64,000 nt of DNA from Limnochorda sp. LNt (GTDB lineage Bacteria > Bacillota > Limnochordia > Limnochordales > Geochordaceae). The stretch lies in NCBI RefSeq assembly GCF_035593265.1, contig NZ_CP141614.1:2852001-2916000 (forward strand), in the 5' to 3' direction. A program made the position numbers and the translations under genes. Under the pieces are notes generated by a model. That model was not told the origin of the DNA. It worked only from the letters and a program-made list of their open reading frames with translations, and did not search any database. Shown here one piece after another: positions 51,408-60,580 of this stretch. Position 1 is the first letter of the stretch; each line of letters opens with the position of its first letter.

Positions 51408-52598
51408 ATGAAGAGCCGGATCTCGGTGACGGGGAACCCCGCGTACGACGGGAGGCCGTTCACGGCGTTCGCCACGGTCACGCCTGAGACCGATGTGGCC
51501 AGTCTCAACCTCAATTGGGGGGAGAGAGACCTCCCCGAACGCGAGCGGACCAAGCACGTCCACGGGTTGCACCCTTACCTGGGCAAGTTCATCCCGCAGC
51601 TCGTCGAGGTCTTCTTGCGCAAGTACAGGCCCAAGGTGGTGTGCGACCCGTTTTGCGGATCCGGCACGACCCTCGTCGAGGCCAACGCCCTTGGCATCGA
51701 CGCGGTGGGCTGCGACATCTCGGCGTTCAACTGTCTGCTGACGAAGGTCAAGACCTATCGGTACGACCTGAGGCTCCTGGAGCGTTCGGTGCATGACATC
51801 CTGGTGCAGCTCGACCTCAGACTGCAGCCCAACCTCTTCGGAGCTCCGCAAGAGGTCGAGGAGTCTCAGAGCGAGTACCTCCGGGCCTGGTACACGCCGG
51901 AGGTGCTGAGGCAACTGCTTCTCTACCGGTCGTTGATCTCGGCCTACCCGTACCAGGACCTGCTCAAGGTCGTCCTGTCCAGGGCGGCGCGTTCGTCACG
52001 CCTGACGAAACACTTCGAACTTGACTTTCCTAAGGCGCCGGTAACGGGGCCCTACTATTGCCACAAGCATCGCCGCACCTGCTACCCGGTGACCGACGCG
52101 ACGGCTTTCTTGCGACGTTACAGCCTCGATGCACTGCGCCGCATCGAGACGTTCGCCCGTATCCGCACCGAGGCCCGCACCGAGATCCTCCAGGGCGATG
52201 CGCGCAGCGTGGCGTTTCCACCGTGTGATATGGTCTTGACTTCGCCACCCTACGTTGGGCTTATCGACTACCACGAACAGCACCGCTACGCCTTCGAGTT
52301 GCTCGGGCTTCCCCAATCGCGCGAAGCCGAGATCGGAGCGTCCTGGAAAGGCGACTCGCAACGAGCCGTCGAGACCTACCTGGAGGACATGACCGAGGCT
52401 TTCGCCAACGTGATGCGCGCGATGCCGAGCGGAGGCGTGCTTGTGGTAATCGTGCACGACCGCAAAGACCTTTACGACCGGATCGCGCAACGGCTCGGCG
52501 TCAAGGTCGAGTACAGGCTACAGAGACACGTCAATCGACGCACCGGACGGCGAGCCGATGCCTTCTTCGAGGACGTGCTCGTATGGCGCCGTCTCTAA
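51408..52598 (+). CDS. Orphan DNA methyltransferase (N4-cytosine/N6-adenine beta type)
   Basis: This SAM-dependent DNA methylase has motif I DPFCGSGTTLVEANALG (D80 onward) after the segment HGLHPYLGKFIPQLVE, and the catalytic motif IV TSPPYVGLIDY near residue 278, giving the permuted I-then-IV order seen in the N-4/N-6 family. ATG 51408 has GAGG 6 bases upstream; TTG 51375 is an alternative. No restriction endonuclease is evident nearby. Base composition is somewhat lower than in neighbours, and 37-bp repeats flank it, consistent with lateral acquisition. Its last 30 residues resemble the fragment at 121-252. Confidence 0.92.
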   Translation: MKSRISVTGNPAYDGRPFTAFATVTPETDVASLNLNWGERDLPERERTKHVHGLHPYLGKFIPQLVEVFLRKYRPKVVCDPFCGSGTTLVEANALGIDAVGCDISAFNCLLTKVKTYRYDLRLLERSVHDILVQLDLRLQPNLFGAPQEVEESQSEYLRAWYTPEVLRQLLLYRSLISAYPYQDLLKVVLSRAARSSRLTKHFELDFPKAPVTGPYYCHKHRRTCYPVTDATAFLRRYSLDALRRIETFARIRTEARTEILQGDARSVAFPPCDMVLTSPPYVGLIDYHEQHRYAFELLGLPQSREAEIGASWKGDSQRAVETYLEDMTEAFANVMRAMPSGGVLVVIVHDRKDLYDRIAQRLGVKVEYRLQRHVNRRTGRRADAFFEDVLVWRRL

Positions 52599-53016
52599 CC
52601 CACGAGGTCGTATCCAAGATAGGGGCGCTCCTGCGTATCCGAGATCGGTGCGCTCCTGCTCTGCCGTCGCGGACGCAACGACGCGATCTGGTTGCGTGGT
52701 TTGACCCGGGAACTATCTCGATGGCCCAAGCCTGTCGGCCGGCCGCCGTCAGGTAGCGCCGGGCGAGGGCGGCGTTGGGCTCGGGGCGGACGAGCCGGTC
52801 GTTCTCTGCGAAGCGCAAGTCGACGAGCTGCTGCCGTATCGAGACGGACGATCCCGCCAGCGTGATGACGAAGGCCACCTCGTCCGGGGCACCGGTCGAC
52901 CCTACGATACCCGGCGTCTCGAAGCCGAGGACAGCGAAGCCAGGGCGGCGCCTCGCCCGGTCGTCCCAGGTGACGCGCTGCCCTCGTCGAATCGTTAGCT
53001 TCGACCCGTCCGCCAC
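52531..53016 (-). CDS. Possible minus-strand hypothetical gene or remnant
   Basis: A frame from GTG 53016 encodes VADGSKLTIRRGQRVTWDD, then GFAVLGFETPGIVGS, DEVAFVITLAGSSVSIRQQL and ALARRYLTAAGRQAWAIEIV, which looks like real protein for about 110 residues before degrading into low-complexity basic sequence over the tandem repeat. It overlaps the 3' end of the methylase by 68 bases. The 37-bp repeat covers its first codons, and the other copy at 51221 encodes the same SKLTIRR peptide on the minus strand. Family not recognised. Confidence 0.35.
   Translation of the reverse strand: MADGSKLTIRRGQRVTWDDRARRRPGFAVLGFETPGIVGSTGAPDEVAFVITLAGSSVSIRQQLVDLRFAENDRLVRPEPNAALARRYLTAAGRQAWAIEIVPGSNHATRSRRCVRDGRAGAHRSRIRRSAPILDTTSWVRDGAIRARPRRRHRLAVRCVD
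52611..52660 (+). repeat. Two-copy 25-bp tandem repeat
   Basis: TATCC[A/G]AGAT[A/C]GG[G/T]GCGCTCCTGC[G/T] occurs twice in tandem (52611-52635 and 52636-52660), 21 of 25 bases identical, just after the methylase stop. Confidence 0.6.
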
Positions 53017-53021
53017 CCATC
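52985..53021 (+). repeat. Right copy of the 37-bp imperfect direct repeat
   Basis: This copy matches 51221-51257 at 33 of 37 bases; see that entry. Confidence 0.65.
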
Positions 53022-53079
53022 CTGTACCGACGTCGGCGCCTCCGGCGGACGAGGGAACCGGCGAAGGAGGCGATCTGCC

Positions 53080-53517
53080 GTGGAGGTTCGAGCCAGGACC
53101 TTCGTGCTGGCGAGTCCCGAGCGGGTCTACGACGCGCTCGCCACCCCCGAGGGGCTCAACGGGTGGTTCACGAGCGAGGCGGTCCTCGAGGCCCGCCCGG
53201 GCGGCCGGTTGCACCTGGTCTGGCGGGACTGGGGGGTGGACCGCACCACGGTCGAGGACGACGGCCACGTCGTCGAGGCCTCGCGACCCGACCGGCTCGT
53301 ATGGCGCTGGCACCCCGACACGCCTTCGTACACCACCGAGGTGGCCGTCACGCTGCAGCCACGGGATGGCGGCACGGTGGTGGAGGTGGTGGAGAGCGGC
53401 TTCGCAACCGACGAGGGCGGCCGGGCAGCCTTCGTGCAAAACGCGGTGGGCTGGGGCGAGGCCCTCACCCTGCTGAAGGTGTACCTGGAGTACGGCATCC
53501 GAGCGCGGTGGCGTTGA
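53080..53517 (+). CDS. SRPBCC/AHSA1-like protein
   Basis: This is a small START-like (SRPBCC) protein of the AHSA1/YndB type. It opens with VRARTFVLASPERVYDALAT, followed by PEGLNGWFTSEAVLEARPGG and the characteristic EVAVTLQPRDGGTVVEVVES. GTG 53080 has AAGGAGG 9 bases upstream. The fold binds hydrophobic ligands or acts as a co-chaperone or stress protein. It precedes the GNAT-NTF2 gene by 55 bases and is probably co-transcribed. Confidence 0.88.
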   Translation: MEVRARTFVLASPERVYDALATPEGLNGWFTSEAVLEARPGGRLHLVWRDWGVDRTTVEDDGHVVEASRPDRLVWRWHPDTPSYTTEVAVTLQPRDGGTVVEVVESGFATDEGGRAAFVQNAVGWGEALTLLKVYLEYGIRARWR

Positions 53518-53572
53518 GACCGGGGGGCGGCTCGTTGCCGGCGTCGACTCCCGTAAAGGGTAGGTTCGACCC

Positions 53573-54610
53573 ATGAAGGACCCGGCGGCAGACGTGCGCT
53601 TCCACCCGCTCGAGGCGGGGCGGTGGGACGACTTCGAGCGCCTGATGCGCACCAGCCGCACGTGCGCGAGCTGCTGGTGCATGTGGTGGCGCATGACCCG
53701 CCGCGACTTCCATCAGGCATCGGGCGAGAGCCGCTACGAAGCCATGAAGGGCCGGGTTGCCTCGGGCGACGTGCCAGGGATCCTGGCCTACCTGGACAAC
53801 GAGCCGGTCGGCTGGTGCTCCGTGGCACCCAGAGAGAGCTTCCCGGGCATCCAGGGCTCTCCCAGCCTGCGGCCGAGGGATGAGCGGCCTGCCTGGGCCA
53901 TCACGTGCTTCTACGTGGCCCCCGGGTGGCGGCGACGGGGCGTGATGCGGGCGCTGCTGGATGCCGCGGTCGAGCACGCCCGGGCAGGCGGCGCCACCCT
54001 GGTAGAGGGCTACCCCGTCGAGCGGCGGGACGACCGCATGCCGTCGGTGGATGCCTACACGGGGCTGGTGCCAGTCTTCGAAGAGGCCGGCTTCGTGCCG
54101 CTGGTGCGGGCGACGCCCAGGCGGTGGGTGATGCGCCGGGGGGTGGACGCCGACCCTGGTGCTCGCCGCGTCCTCGAAGCCTACTGCGACGCGTGGAACC
54201 GGTGGGACCTGAACGCCCTCTTCGCCCTCTTCGCGGACGACGCCGTCTACCGGGGCACGCATCGGGTGCTCGAGGGACGTGACGCCATCCGGCGGATGTA
54301 CGAGGCGTCGCGGGCGCGGGGCCGGACCTCGGACCTGCAGGCCCGGGTCGTGCCGCTGGTCTCCGGGACGTGGGGTGTCGGGCTGTACCGGCGAGGCGGG
54401 CAGGGTGGGCACCAGCTGGTGGCGCTCAAGCACGTGGCCGTCCGGGCCGGCCGCATCCTCGCGCACGACCTCGTCGAGGGCGAGGCCGCCTCGAGGGAGA
54501 GCGCTCGGGAGCACGACAGCGGCGCAAGCAGCGGGAGGAAGCCCGGCGGCGCGAGCACGAGCAGGCCCGCGAGGACGAACCGCTCGACCGGGAGGAGTGG
54601 CTCGCGATGA
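53573..54610 (+). CDS. GNAT acetyltransferase fused to an NTF2/SnoaL-like domain
   Basis: Residues 1-~195 form a GNAT domain whose N-terminus has the cysteine/tryptophan cluster CASCWCMWWRM; the acetyl-CoA loop is ITCFYVAPGWRRRGVMRALL. Residues ~200-305 form an NTF2/SnoaL-like cone fold: ARRVLEAYCDAWNRWDLNAL, FALFADDAVYRGTHRVLEGR and DAIRRMYEASRARG. The last ~40 residues are low-complexity Ser/Arg. The two folds are usually separate proteins, so this is an unusual fusion. A linked acetyl transfer and binding of a small acceptor is conceivable, but no substrate is known. Confidence 0.82.
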   Translation: MKDPAADVRFHPLEAGRWDDFERLMRTSRTCASCWCMWWRMTRRDFHQASGESRYEAMKGRVASGDVPGILAYLDNEPVGWCSVAPRESFPGIQGSPSLRPRDERPAWAITCFYVAPGWRRRGVMRALLDAAVEHARAGGATLVEGYPVERRDDRMPSVDAYTGLVPVFEEAGFVPLVRATPRRWVMRRGVDADPGARRVLEAYCDAWNRWDLNALFALFADDAVYRGTHRVLEGRDAIRRMYEASRARGRTSDLQARVVPLVSGTWGVGLYRRGGQGGHQLVALKHVAVRAGRILAHDLVEGEAASRESAREHDSGASSGRKPGGASTSRPARTNRSTGRSGSR

Positions 54611-54646
54611 GCGGGCTGACGCGAGCCCGCCCAGGTGCGAGCACGG

Positions 54647-54990
54647 ATGGACGGCGACGTGGGGCTCCTCTACTACTGGCGACCCGACAACTATGCACGG
54701 GACCGCAAGTTCGGCTTCGGATACCACTTCAATCAAAACGACCCTCGTCTTCAAGGGCGAGCGCGTCTGCGCCTTCACCCGCCGTCGTTCGGACGGGTTT
54801 TACGTCCTGGCCTCCGATCTCGTCGTCGCCACAGTGACCTTCAATCGAGCCGGGTACCGGTACGGGCGGTATCGAGTCTGGGCGGAGCGTCGCGCTCCCG
54901 ACGGGCACCGCGTGCCCAACCGGAGCATCCTTGCTACAGTCGACGGTTCAAATCTCGTCGAAGCCCTCATGATCTTGACGTACGACAGGA
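54647..54990 (+). pseudogene. Frameshifted hypothetical protein
   Basis: One frame reads MDGDVGLLYYWRPDNYARDR then KFGFGYHFNQ; from about 54740 the continuation lies in another frame as LVFKGERVCAFTRRRSDGFY, VLASDLVVATVTFN and AGYRYGRYRVWAE. Together they look like one compact domain broken by a frame change, and no proper stop follows before the M20 gene. The sequence is less GC-rich than its surroundings. Family not recognised with confidence. Confidence 0.5.
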
Positions 54991-55079
54991 CTCGGTCTTT
55001 AACGAGACGGCCAACCTTGACACGTCTTGACCACGTCCATAGCATGCGAAATGTAACCGACTATCAGGAGGTGCGGTAC

Positions 55080-56540
55080 ATGGGCAAGCGCACCCTGACG
55101 ATCTGGCTTGTCGGCGCGCTCCTCCTGTCAATCCACGACTCGTCAAAGGGCCAGGAAGGGGCCCTCCAACGTGAGTATCTCGACGCCTATCGGCGGCTTG
55201 TCGATGCTCCGGCTGTGCAAGCAGTCCTTTCATTCATCGAATCGGACCATGACCGGCGGGTTCAAGATACCCTGGAGCTCGTTGCGATCCCGGCTCCGCC
55301 ATTCAACGAGCGCGAGCGGGCTGAGGAGATGGCCCGCCGGTTCGCCGAGATTGGTTTAGCCGACGTCGCCATCGACGCGGAGGGAAACGTCATCGGCTAC
55401 CTGCGGGGCACCCGTGGTACCCCGAAGCTCGTCGTCTCGGCTCACCTCGACACGGTCTTTCCCCCGGGTTACGACGCCACGCCTCGAATCGACGAAGATG
55501 GCGTGATCCACGCGCCCGGGATCGGCGACGACACTGCGGGTCTCTCAGCCCTTCTCAGCCTGGCCCGCGCATTCGTCTCCACCGGCATCCGGCCGGTCGG
55601 GGACGTGCTGTTCGTCGGGACGGTCGGTGAGGAGGGAAGGGGTGATCTTCGCGGAGTCAAGTACCTCTTCTCCAGCCATGCCGACATCGATGGGTTCATC
55701 TCCATCGAGGGGGGCGGAGGCAGCGGACGCTCGCCGACGGAGTCGTTCCGCATCACGTACCTCGCGCTCGGGAGCAAGCGCTACGAGATCTACTTCCGGG
55801 GACCGGGCGGCCACAGCTGGGGAGCATTCGGATTGCCGAGCGCCATCCATGCGATGGGAAGGGCAATCGCCAGGATCGCGGAGATGAGGGTGCCGCAAGA
55901 CCCCCGGACGAGCTTCACGGTGGGAGTCGTCAGCGGGGGGACTTCCGTCAACAGCATCGCGGCCGAGGCAGTGATGGAGACGGATACCCGCTCGGTCTCT
56001 CCGGAGCAGCTCGAGCGGACGGTCGCTGAGATCCTCGCCCATGTCCAGGTCGCGGTGGCCGAGGAGAACGCACGATGGGGCCGGTGGGTCATCGACGTCG
56101 ACCCCTACTTGGTGGGAGACCGTCCCAGCGGAACGCAATCCGTCGAGTCCCCCATGGTGCAGGCGGCGTTCGCGGCAGCAACGCTCCTGCCTCACAGCGA
56201 GCCGGCGTTGAGCGATAGCCCTTCCAGTACCGACTCTAATCTTCCCATCAGCCTAGGAGTGCCGGCGATCACCGTCAACGGCGGCGGGCGCAGCCGTGGA
56301 TCGCACTCGCCCGAGGAGAGTTGGGATCCGGCCAATGCGTGGCGAGCCGTGCAGAACGTCTTCCTTACGGTGGCCGGGCTCGCGGGCATCGAGGGCGTAA
56401 GCGAGCCCCTCCTCCCGGACCATCCCGGCTACACCTACCAGTTCACGGGCCTGCCCTTCGTGCCGAAGATGTACGTCTTGCCCGACCGTGAATACTCCTT
56501 CTCCTGGGTCCAGATCGTCCCATCGGAGGTCAGCCGGTAA
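55080..56540 (+). CDS. Secreted or anchored M20-family metallopeptidase
   Basis: This is a di-zinc exopeptidase of the M20 family. The first metal site is H122/D124 in SAHLDTVFPPG, the bridging aspartate is in GIGDDTAGL (about residue 150), the catalytic glutamate pair is E184/E185 in GTVGEEGRGD, and the dimerisation domain shows RGPGGHSWGAFGLPSAIHAM. A short hydrophobic N-terminus (TLTIWLVGALLLS) suggests export. ATG 55080 has a perfect AGGAGGTG 7 bases upstream. It precedes a polar-amino-acid importer, consistent with peptide or acyl-amino acid hydrolysis followed by uptake. Confidence 0.92.
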   Translation: MGKRTLTIWLVGALLLSIHDSSKGQEGALQREYLDAYRRLVDAPAVQAVLSFIESDHDRRVQDTLELVAIPAPPFNERERAEEMARRFAEIGLADVAIDAEGNVIGYLRGTRGTPKLVVSAHLDTVFPPGYDATPRIDEDGVIHAPGIGDDTAGLSALLSLARAFVSTGIRPVGDVLFVGTVGEEGRGDLRGVKYLFSSHADIDGFISIEGGGGSGRSPTESFRITYLALGSKRYEIYFRGPGGHSWGAFGLPSAIHAMGRAIARIAEMRVPQDPRTSFTVGVVSGGTSVNSIAAEAVMETDTRSVSPEQLERTVAEILAHVQVAVAEENARWGRWVIDVDPYLVGDRPSGTQSVESPMVQAAFAAATLLPHSEPALSDSPSSTDSNLPISLGVPAITVNGGGRSRGSHSPEESWDPANAWRAVQNVFLTVAGLAGIEGVSEPLLPDHPGYTYQFTGLPFVPKMYVLPDREYSFSWVQIVPSEVSR

Positions 56541-56579
56541 GTGCGAGCGAGCTCGACGGAGCGGATGGAGGTGCGGCCG

Positions 56580-57587
56580 ATGCGCTGGTTGGGGCGAGCG
56601 GTGCTGTTGCAGGTCGTCGTCCTCGTCGTCGCGGCGGCGGCGTACGCCGGGACCCTGGACAGGGTCGTCCAGCGGGGGCGCCTGGTCTGCGGGGTCAACG
56701 GCGGGCTGCCCGGCTTCGGGTACCTGGAGCCCGACGGGACCTGGTCCGGATTCGACGTCGACTACTGCCGGGCCATCGCCGCGGCGGTGCTGGGGGATCC
56801 CGACGCGGTCGAGTTTGTGGCGCTGACCGCTGCGCAACGGCTGCCCGCGCTGCAGACCGGCGAAGTCGACGTGCTGCTGCGCAACACCACCTTCACCCTC
56901 CTGCGCGACACCGACAACCGCCTCAACTTCGCGCCGCCCATCTTCTACGACGGGCAGGGCTTCATGGTGCACCGGGCGACGGGGGTGGTGGAGCTGGAGG
57001 ACCTGGCGGGCGCCAGCATCTGCGTCCAGACGGGCACCACCACCGAGCTCAACCTCGCCGACGCCATGCGGGCCCACGGCATCCCGTACACGCCCGTGGT
57101 CTTCGAGGAGATCGACACCACCTACAACGCCTACGAGCAGGGGCGCTGCGACGCCGTGACCAGCGACCGCTCGCAGCTGGCGGCACGCCGCAGCGTGCTG
57201 CGCAACCCCGACGACCATGTCATCCTGGAGGCGACCATCTCCAAGGAGCCCCTCGCGCCGGTGGTCGCCCACGGCGACGACCAGTGGTACGACATCGTCA
57301 AGTGGGTCGTCTACGCCACGTTCTTCGCCGAGGAGATTGAGATCACCAGCGGCAACGTCGATGCGTGGATGACCACCGACAACCCCGAGGTGCGCCGGTT
57401 GCTGGGGCTGGAGGGCGGCATGGGCCGGGCCCTGGGGCTGCGGGACGACTGGGCCGTCCAGGTCATCAAGGGCGTCGGCAACTACGGGGAGATCTACGAC
57501 CGCAACCTGACGCCCCTCGGCCTGCCCCGGGGCCTCAACCGGCCCTACACCCAGGGAGGGCTGCTCTACGCGATGCCCTTCCGATGA
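56580..57587 (+). CDS. Family-3 amino-acid-binding protein (AapJ-like)
   Basis: This is the extracytoplasmic receptor of a polar-amino-acid ABC importer. A signal peptide (LLQVVVLVVAAAAYAG) precedes TLDRVVQRGRLVCGVNGGLP and the SBP_bac_3 signature GFDVDYCRAIAAAVLGDPDA. The long C-terminal part (FFAEEIEITSGNVDAW, KGVGNYGEIYDRNL) is characteristic of the AapJ/BztA branch, which transports general L-amino acids, Glu, Gln and Asp. ATG 56580 has GGAGGTG upstream. It leads a four-gene operon. Confidence 0.94.
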   Translation: MRWLGRAVLLQVVVLVVAAAAYAGTLDRVVQRGRLVCGVNGGLPGFGYLEPDGTWSGFDVDYCRAIAAAVLGDPDAVEFVALTAAQRLPALQTGEVDVLLRNTTFTLLRDTDNRLNFAPPIFYDGQGFMVHRATGVVELEDLAGASICVQTGTTTELNLADAMRAHGIPYTPVVFEEIDTTYNAYEQGRCDAVTSDRSQLAARRSVLRNPDDHVILEATISKEPLAPVVAHGDDQWYDIVKWVVYATFFAEEIEITSGNVDAWMTTDNPEVRRLLGLEGGMGRALGLRDDWAVQVIKGVGNYGEIYDRNLTPLGLPRGLNRPYTQGGLLYAMPFR

Positions 57588-57605
57588 TGGGCCGGCCGCC
57601 CGGCG

Positions 57606-58670
57606 ATGGGGATGAGGCAGCGAGCCGGGGACGCCGGGACCGGGGGGACCGGCGCCCCGGCGCCGACAGGGTGGCGAGGGCGGTGGGGCGCCCGTACGCC
57701 GGCCCGGGCCCACGCGTGGCGGCCATGGGCGGCACAGGCCTTGCTACTGGCAGTGCTAGCGCTTTTGGCTGCGGCCGCCTACGCCAACATGCAGCGGGGG
57801 CTGCGCGCCCTGGGGCTCGAGCTCGGCTTTGACTTCCTGCGGGTCGAGGCCGGCTTCGACATCGCCGAGGGCCCCGCCTACAGCCCCGGCGACACGTACG
57901 CCAGGGCCTTCTGGGTCGGGGTCGTCAACACCCTGCGGGTGACCGCCGTCGGCCTGGTGGGCGCCACCGTCGTGGGAGTCGTGGTCGGTGTCACCCGGCT
58001 CTCGAGCAACTGGCTGGTCCGCAGCCTGGCCGCGGTCTACGTCGAGGTCGTGCGCAACGTGCCGCTGCTGCTGCAGCTCCTCTTCTGGTACGGTGCGGTC
58101 TTCTTGCAGCTGCCGCCGGTACGGCAGTCCATCACCTGGCTCGGCGTCATCCACGTGACCCAGCGAGGCATCTACCTGCCGCGGCTCGTCTGGCAGGACG
58201 GGCGACCGCTGTGGGAGGTGCCGGTGCTGCAAGGGTTCAACTTCCGGGGCGGGGTGCACCTGTCGCCGGAGTTTGCCGCGCTGGTGCTGGGGCTGGTGAT
58301 CTACACCGGTGCCTTCATCGCCGAGGTGGTGAGGGGCGCGGTGCAGTCGGTGCCCAGGGGGCAGTGGGAGGCCGCCGAGGCGCTGGGGCTCGGCCACCTG
58401 CAGACCCTGCGGCTGGTGGTGGTGCCGCAGGCCCTGCGCATCATCGTCCCGCCCCTGACCAACCAGTACCTCAACCTCGCCAAGAACTCCAGCCTCGCCG
58501 TCGCCATCGGCTTCCCGGACCTCTTCAGCGTGGGCCACACCATCCTCAACCAGACGGGGCAGTCCATCCCCGTCTTCGTCATGATCATGGCCACCTATCT
58601 CTCGATGAGCCTCGTCACCTCGGCCCTGATGAACCTCTACAACCGCCGGGTGCGGCTGGTGGAGCGGTGA
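57606..58670 (+). CDS. Amino-acid ABC permease (AapQ/BztB-like)
   Basis: The N-terminal extension with a first membrane helix and a long periplasmic-side insert (PPVRQSITWLGVIHVTQRGI) is typical of AapQ/BztB permeases. The HisM/GlnP-type core follows, with LVIYTGAFIAEVVRGAVQSV and the EAA loop QWEAAEALGLGHLQTLRLVV. Its TGA overlaps the next ATG (TGATG). It forms a heterodimer with the next permease. Confidence 0.94.
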   Translation: MGMRQRAGDAGTGGTGAPAPTGWRGRWGARTPARAHAWRPWAAQALLLAVLALLAAAAYANMQRGLRALGLELGFDFLRVEAGFDIAEGPAYSPGDTYARAFWVGVVNTLRVTAVGLVGATVVGVVVGVTRLSSNWLVRSLAAVYVEVVRNVPLLLQLLFWYGAVFLQLPPVRQSITWLGVIHVTQRGIYLPRLVWQDGRPLWEVPVLQGFNFRGGVHLSPEFAALVLGLVIYTGAFIAEVVRGAVQSVPRGQWEAAEALGLGHLQTLRLVVVPQALRIIVPPLTNQYLNLAKNSSLAVAIGFPDLFSVGHTILNQTGQSIPVFVMIMATYLSMSLVTSALMNLYNRRVRLVER

Positions 58671-59680
58671 TGGGCGAGCGGCCCGCCTGGTGGCAGACGC
58701 TCTACTCCCCCTGGTACAACGCCCTGCTCACCCTGGCGGCGGGGGCCGCCGTCCTGGCGGGCGGCCGGGCGGCCATCGCCTGGGCGGTCCGGTGGGCGCG
58801 GTGGGACGTGCTGTGGCCAAACTTGCGGCTGCTGCTGGTGGGTACCTATCCACCGGATCAGGTGTGGCGGGTGCAGGCGTGCGTGGCGGGGCTGGCGCTG
58901 CTCGCCGCCGCCACCGCGGCTGTCCGGTGGCTAGAGGCCCGGCGGGGGCGTCCCCCGTGGGCGGAGCGGGCCCGCCTGGCGCTGGGAGTGGCCTGGGTGC
59001 TGTCGCTCCCGGTGGTGGTCGGGCTGCTGTCGGGCGTGCGCACCTCGCTGTGGGGCGGCCTGCTGGTGACGCTGCTGCTGGCGGTGGGCGGCATCGCCCT
59101 CTCCTTCCCCCTGGGCGTCCTGCTGGCCCTGGGGCGGCGGAGCGCCTGGCCCGTCGTGCGGCTCCTCTCGACCCTCTACATCGAGGTCGTAAGGGGCGTG
59201 CCGCTGGTGACGGTGCTCTTCATGGCACAGATCCTGCTGCCCATCTTCCTGCCCGAGGTGCGGCTCGACCGGCTGCTGCGGGCGCTGGCGGGCATCACCG
59301 CCTTCTCGGCGGCCTACCTGGCGGAGGCGGTGCGGGGCGGGCTGCAGGGGGTGCCGCTGGGGCAGTACGAGGCGGCCCACGCCCTGGGGCTCTCCGGCGC
59401 GCAGGTGCTGCGGCTGGTCGTGCTGCCCCAGGCGCTGAGGGCGGTGCTGCCGGCGGTGGCGGGGCAGTTCATCTCGCTCCTCAAGGACACGTCGCTCGTG
59501 GCCATCATGGGCATCCAGGACCTGCTGGGAGTGGCCCGCAGCGTCCTCGCCAACCCCCGATGGCTGGGGCGGCAGGCGGAGGTGTACGTCTTCGTGGGGC
59601 TCGTCTACTGGGCCCTCACCTACAGCTTGTCGGCGGCGAGCCGCCGCCTCGAGCAGCGGGGCGCGGCCGGGAGGGGCTGA
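58670..59680 (+). CDS. Amino-acid ABC permease (AapM/BztC-like)
   Basis: N-terminal helices and a long linker precede the conserved permease core: LYIEVVRGVPLVTVLFMAQI, AAYLAEAVRGGLQGVPLGQY and EAAHALGLSGAQVLRLVVLP. The ATG overlaps the stop of the preceding permease by one base. It is followed after 3 bases by the ATPase gene. Confidence 0.94.
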   Translation: MGERPAWWQTLYSPWYNALLTLAAGAAVLAGGRAAIAWAVRWARWDVLWPNLRLLLVGTYPPDQVWRVQACVAGLALLAAATAAVRWLEARRGRPPWAERARLALGVAWVLSLPVVVGLLSGVRTSLWGGLLVTLLLAVGGIALSFPLGVLLALGRRSAWPVVRLLSTLYIEVVRGVPLVTVLFMAQILLPIFLPEVRLDRLLRALAGITAFSAAYLAEAVRGGLQGVPLGQYEAAHALGLSGAQVLRLVVLPQALRAVLPAVAGQFISLLKDTSLVAIMGIQDLLGVARSVLANPRWLGRQAEVYVFVGLVYWALTYSLSAASRRLEQRGAAGRG

Positions 59681-59683
59681 CCG

Positions 59684-60427
<744 letters not shown>

Positions 60428-60580
60428 GCGCGAACGAGCGTCCGCCCGCGCGGCGACCGGCGAGCGGCCGAGAGGGCGGCCCACGGGGGCCGATGAGGGG
60501 CTGCCGGGAGGGCGCGGGGCGTCCAGGTGTTCGGGCTGCCGGCCACGAAGTGCCCCCCAGGTCGGCGAGCCCTGGAGAGG

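Noticed and set aside
51408-52598. A complete restriction-modification or BREX/DISARM-type defence system around the methylase
   Set aside because: No endonuclease, helicase, PglZ, BrxC or other defence component is recognisable within the window; only an orphan methylase is supported.
54279-55079. The M20 frame being open far upstream, suggesting a 753-residue protein
   Set aside because: ATG 55080 has a perfect AGGAGGTG, and the upstream part overlaps the GNAT-NTF2 gene and a frameshifted remnant.
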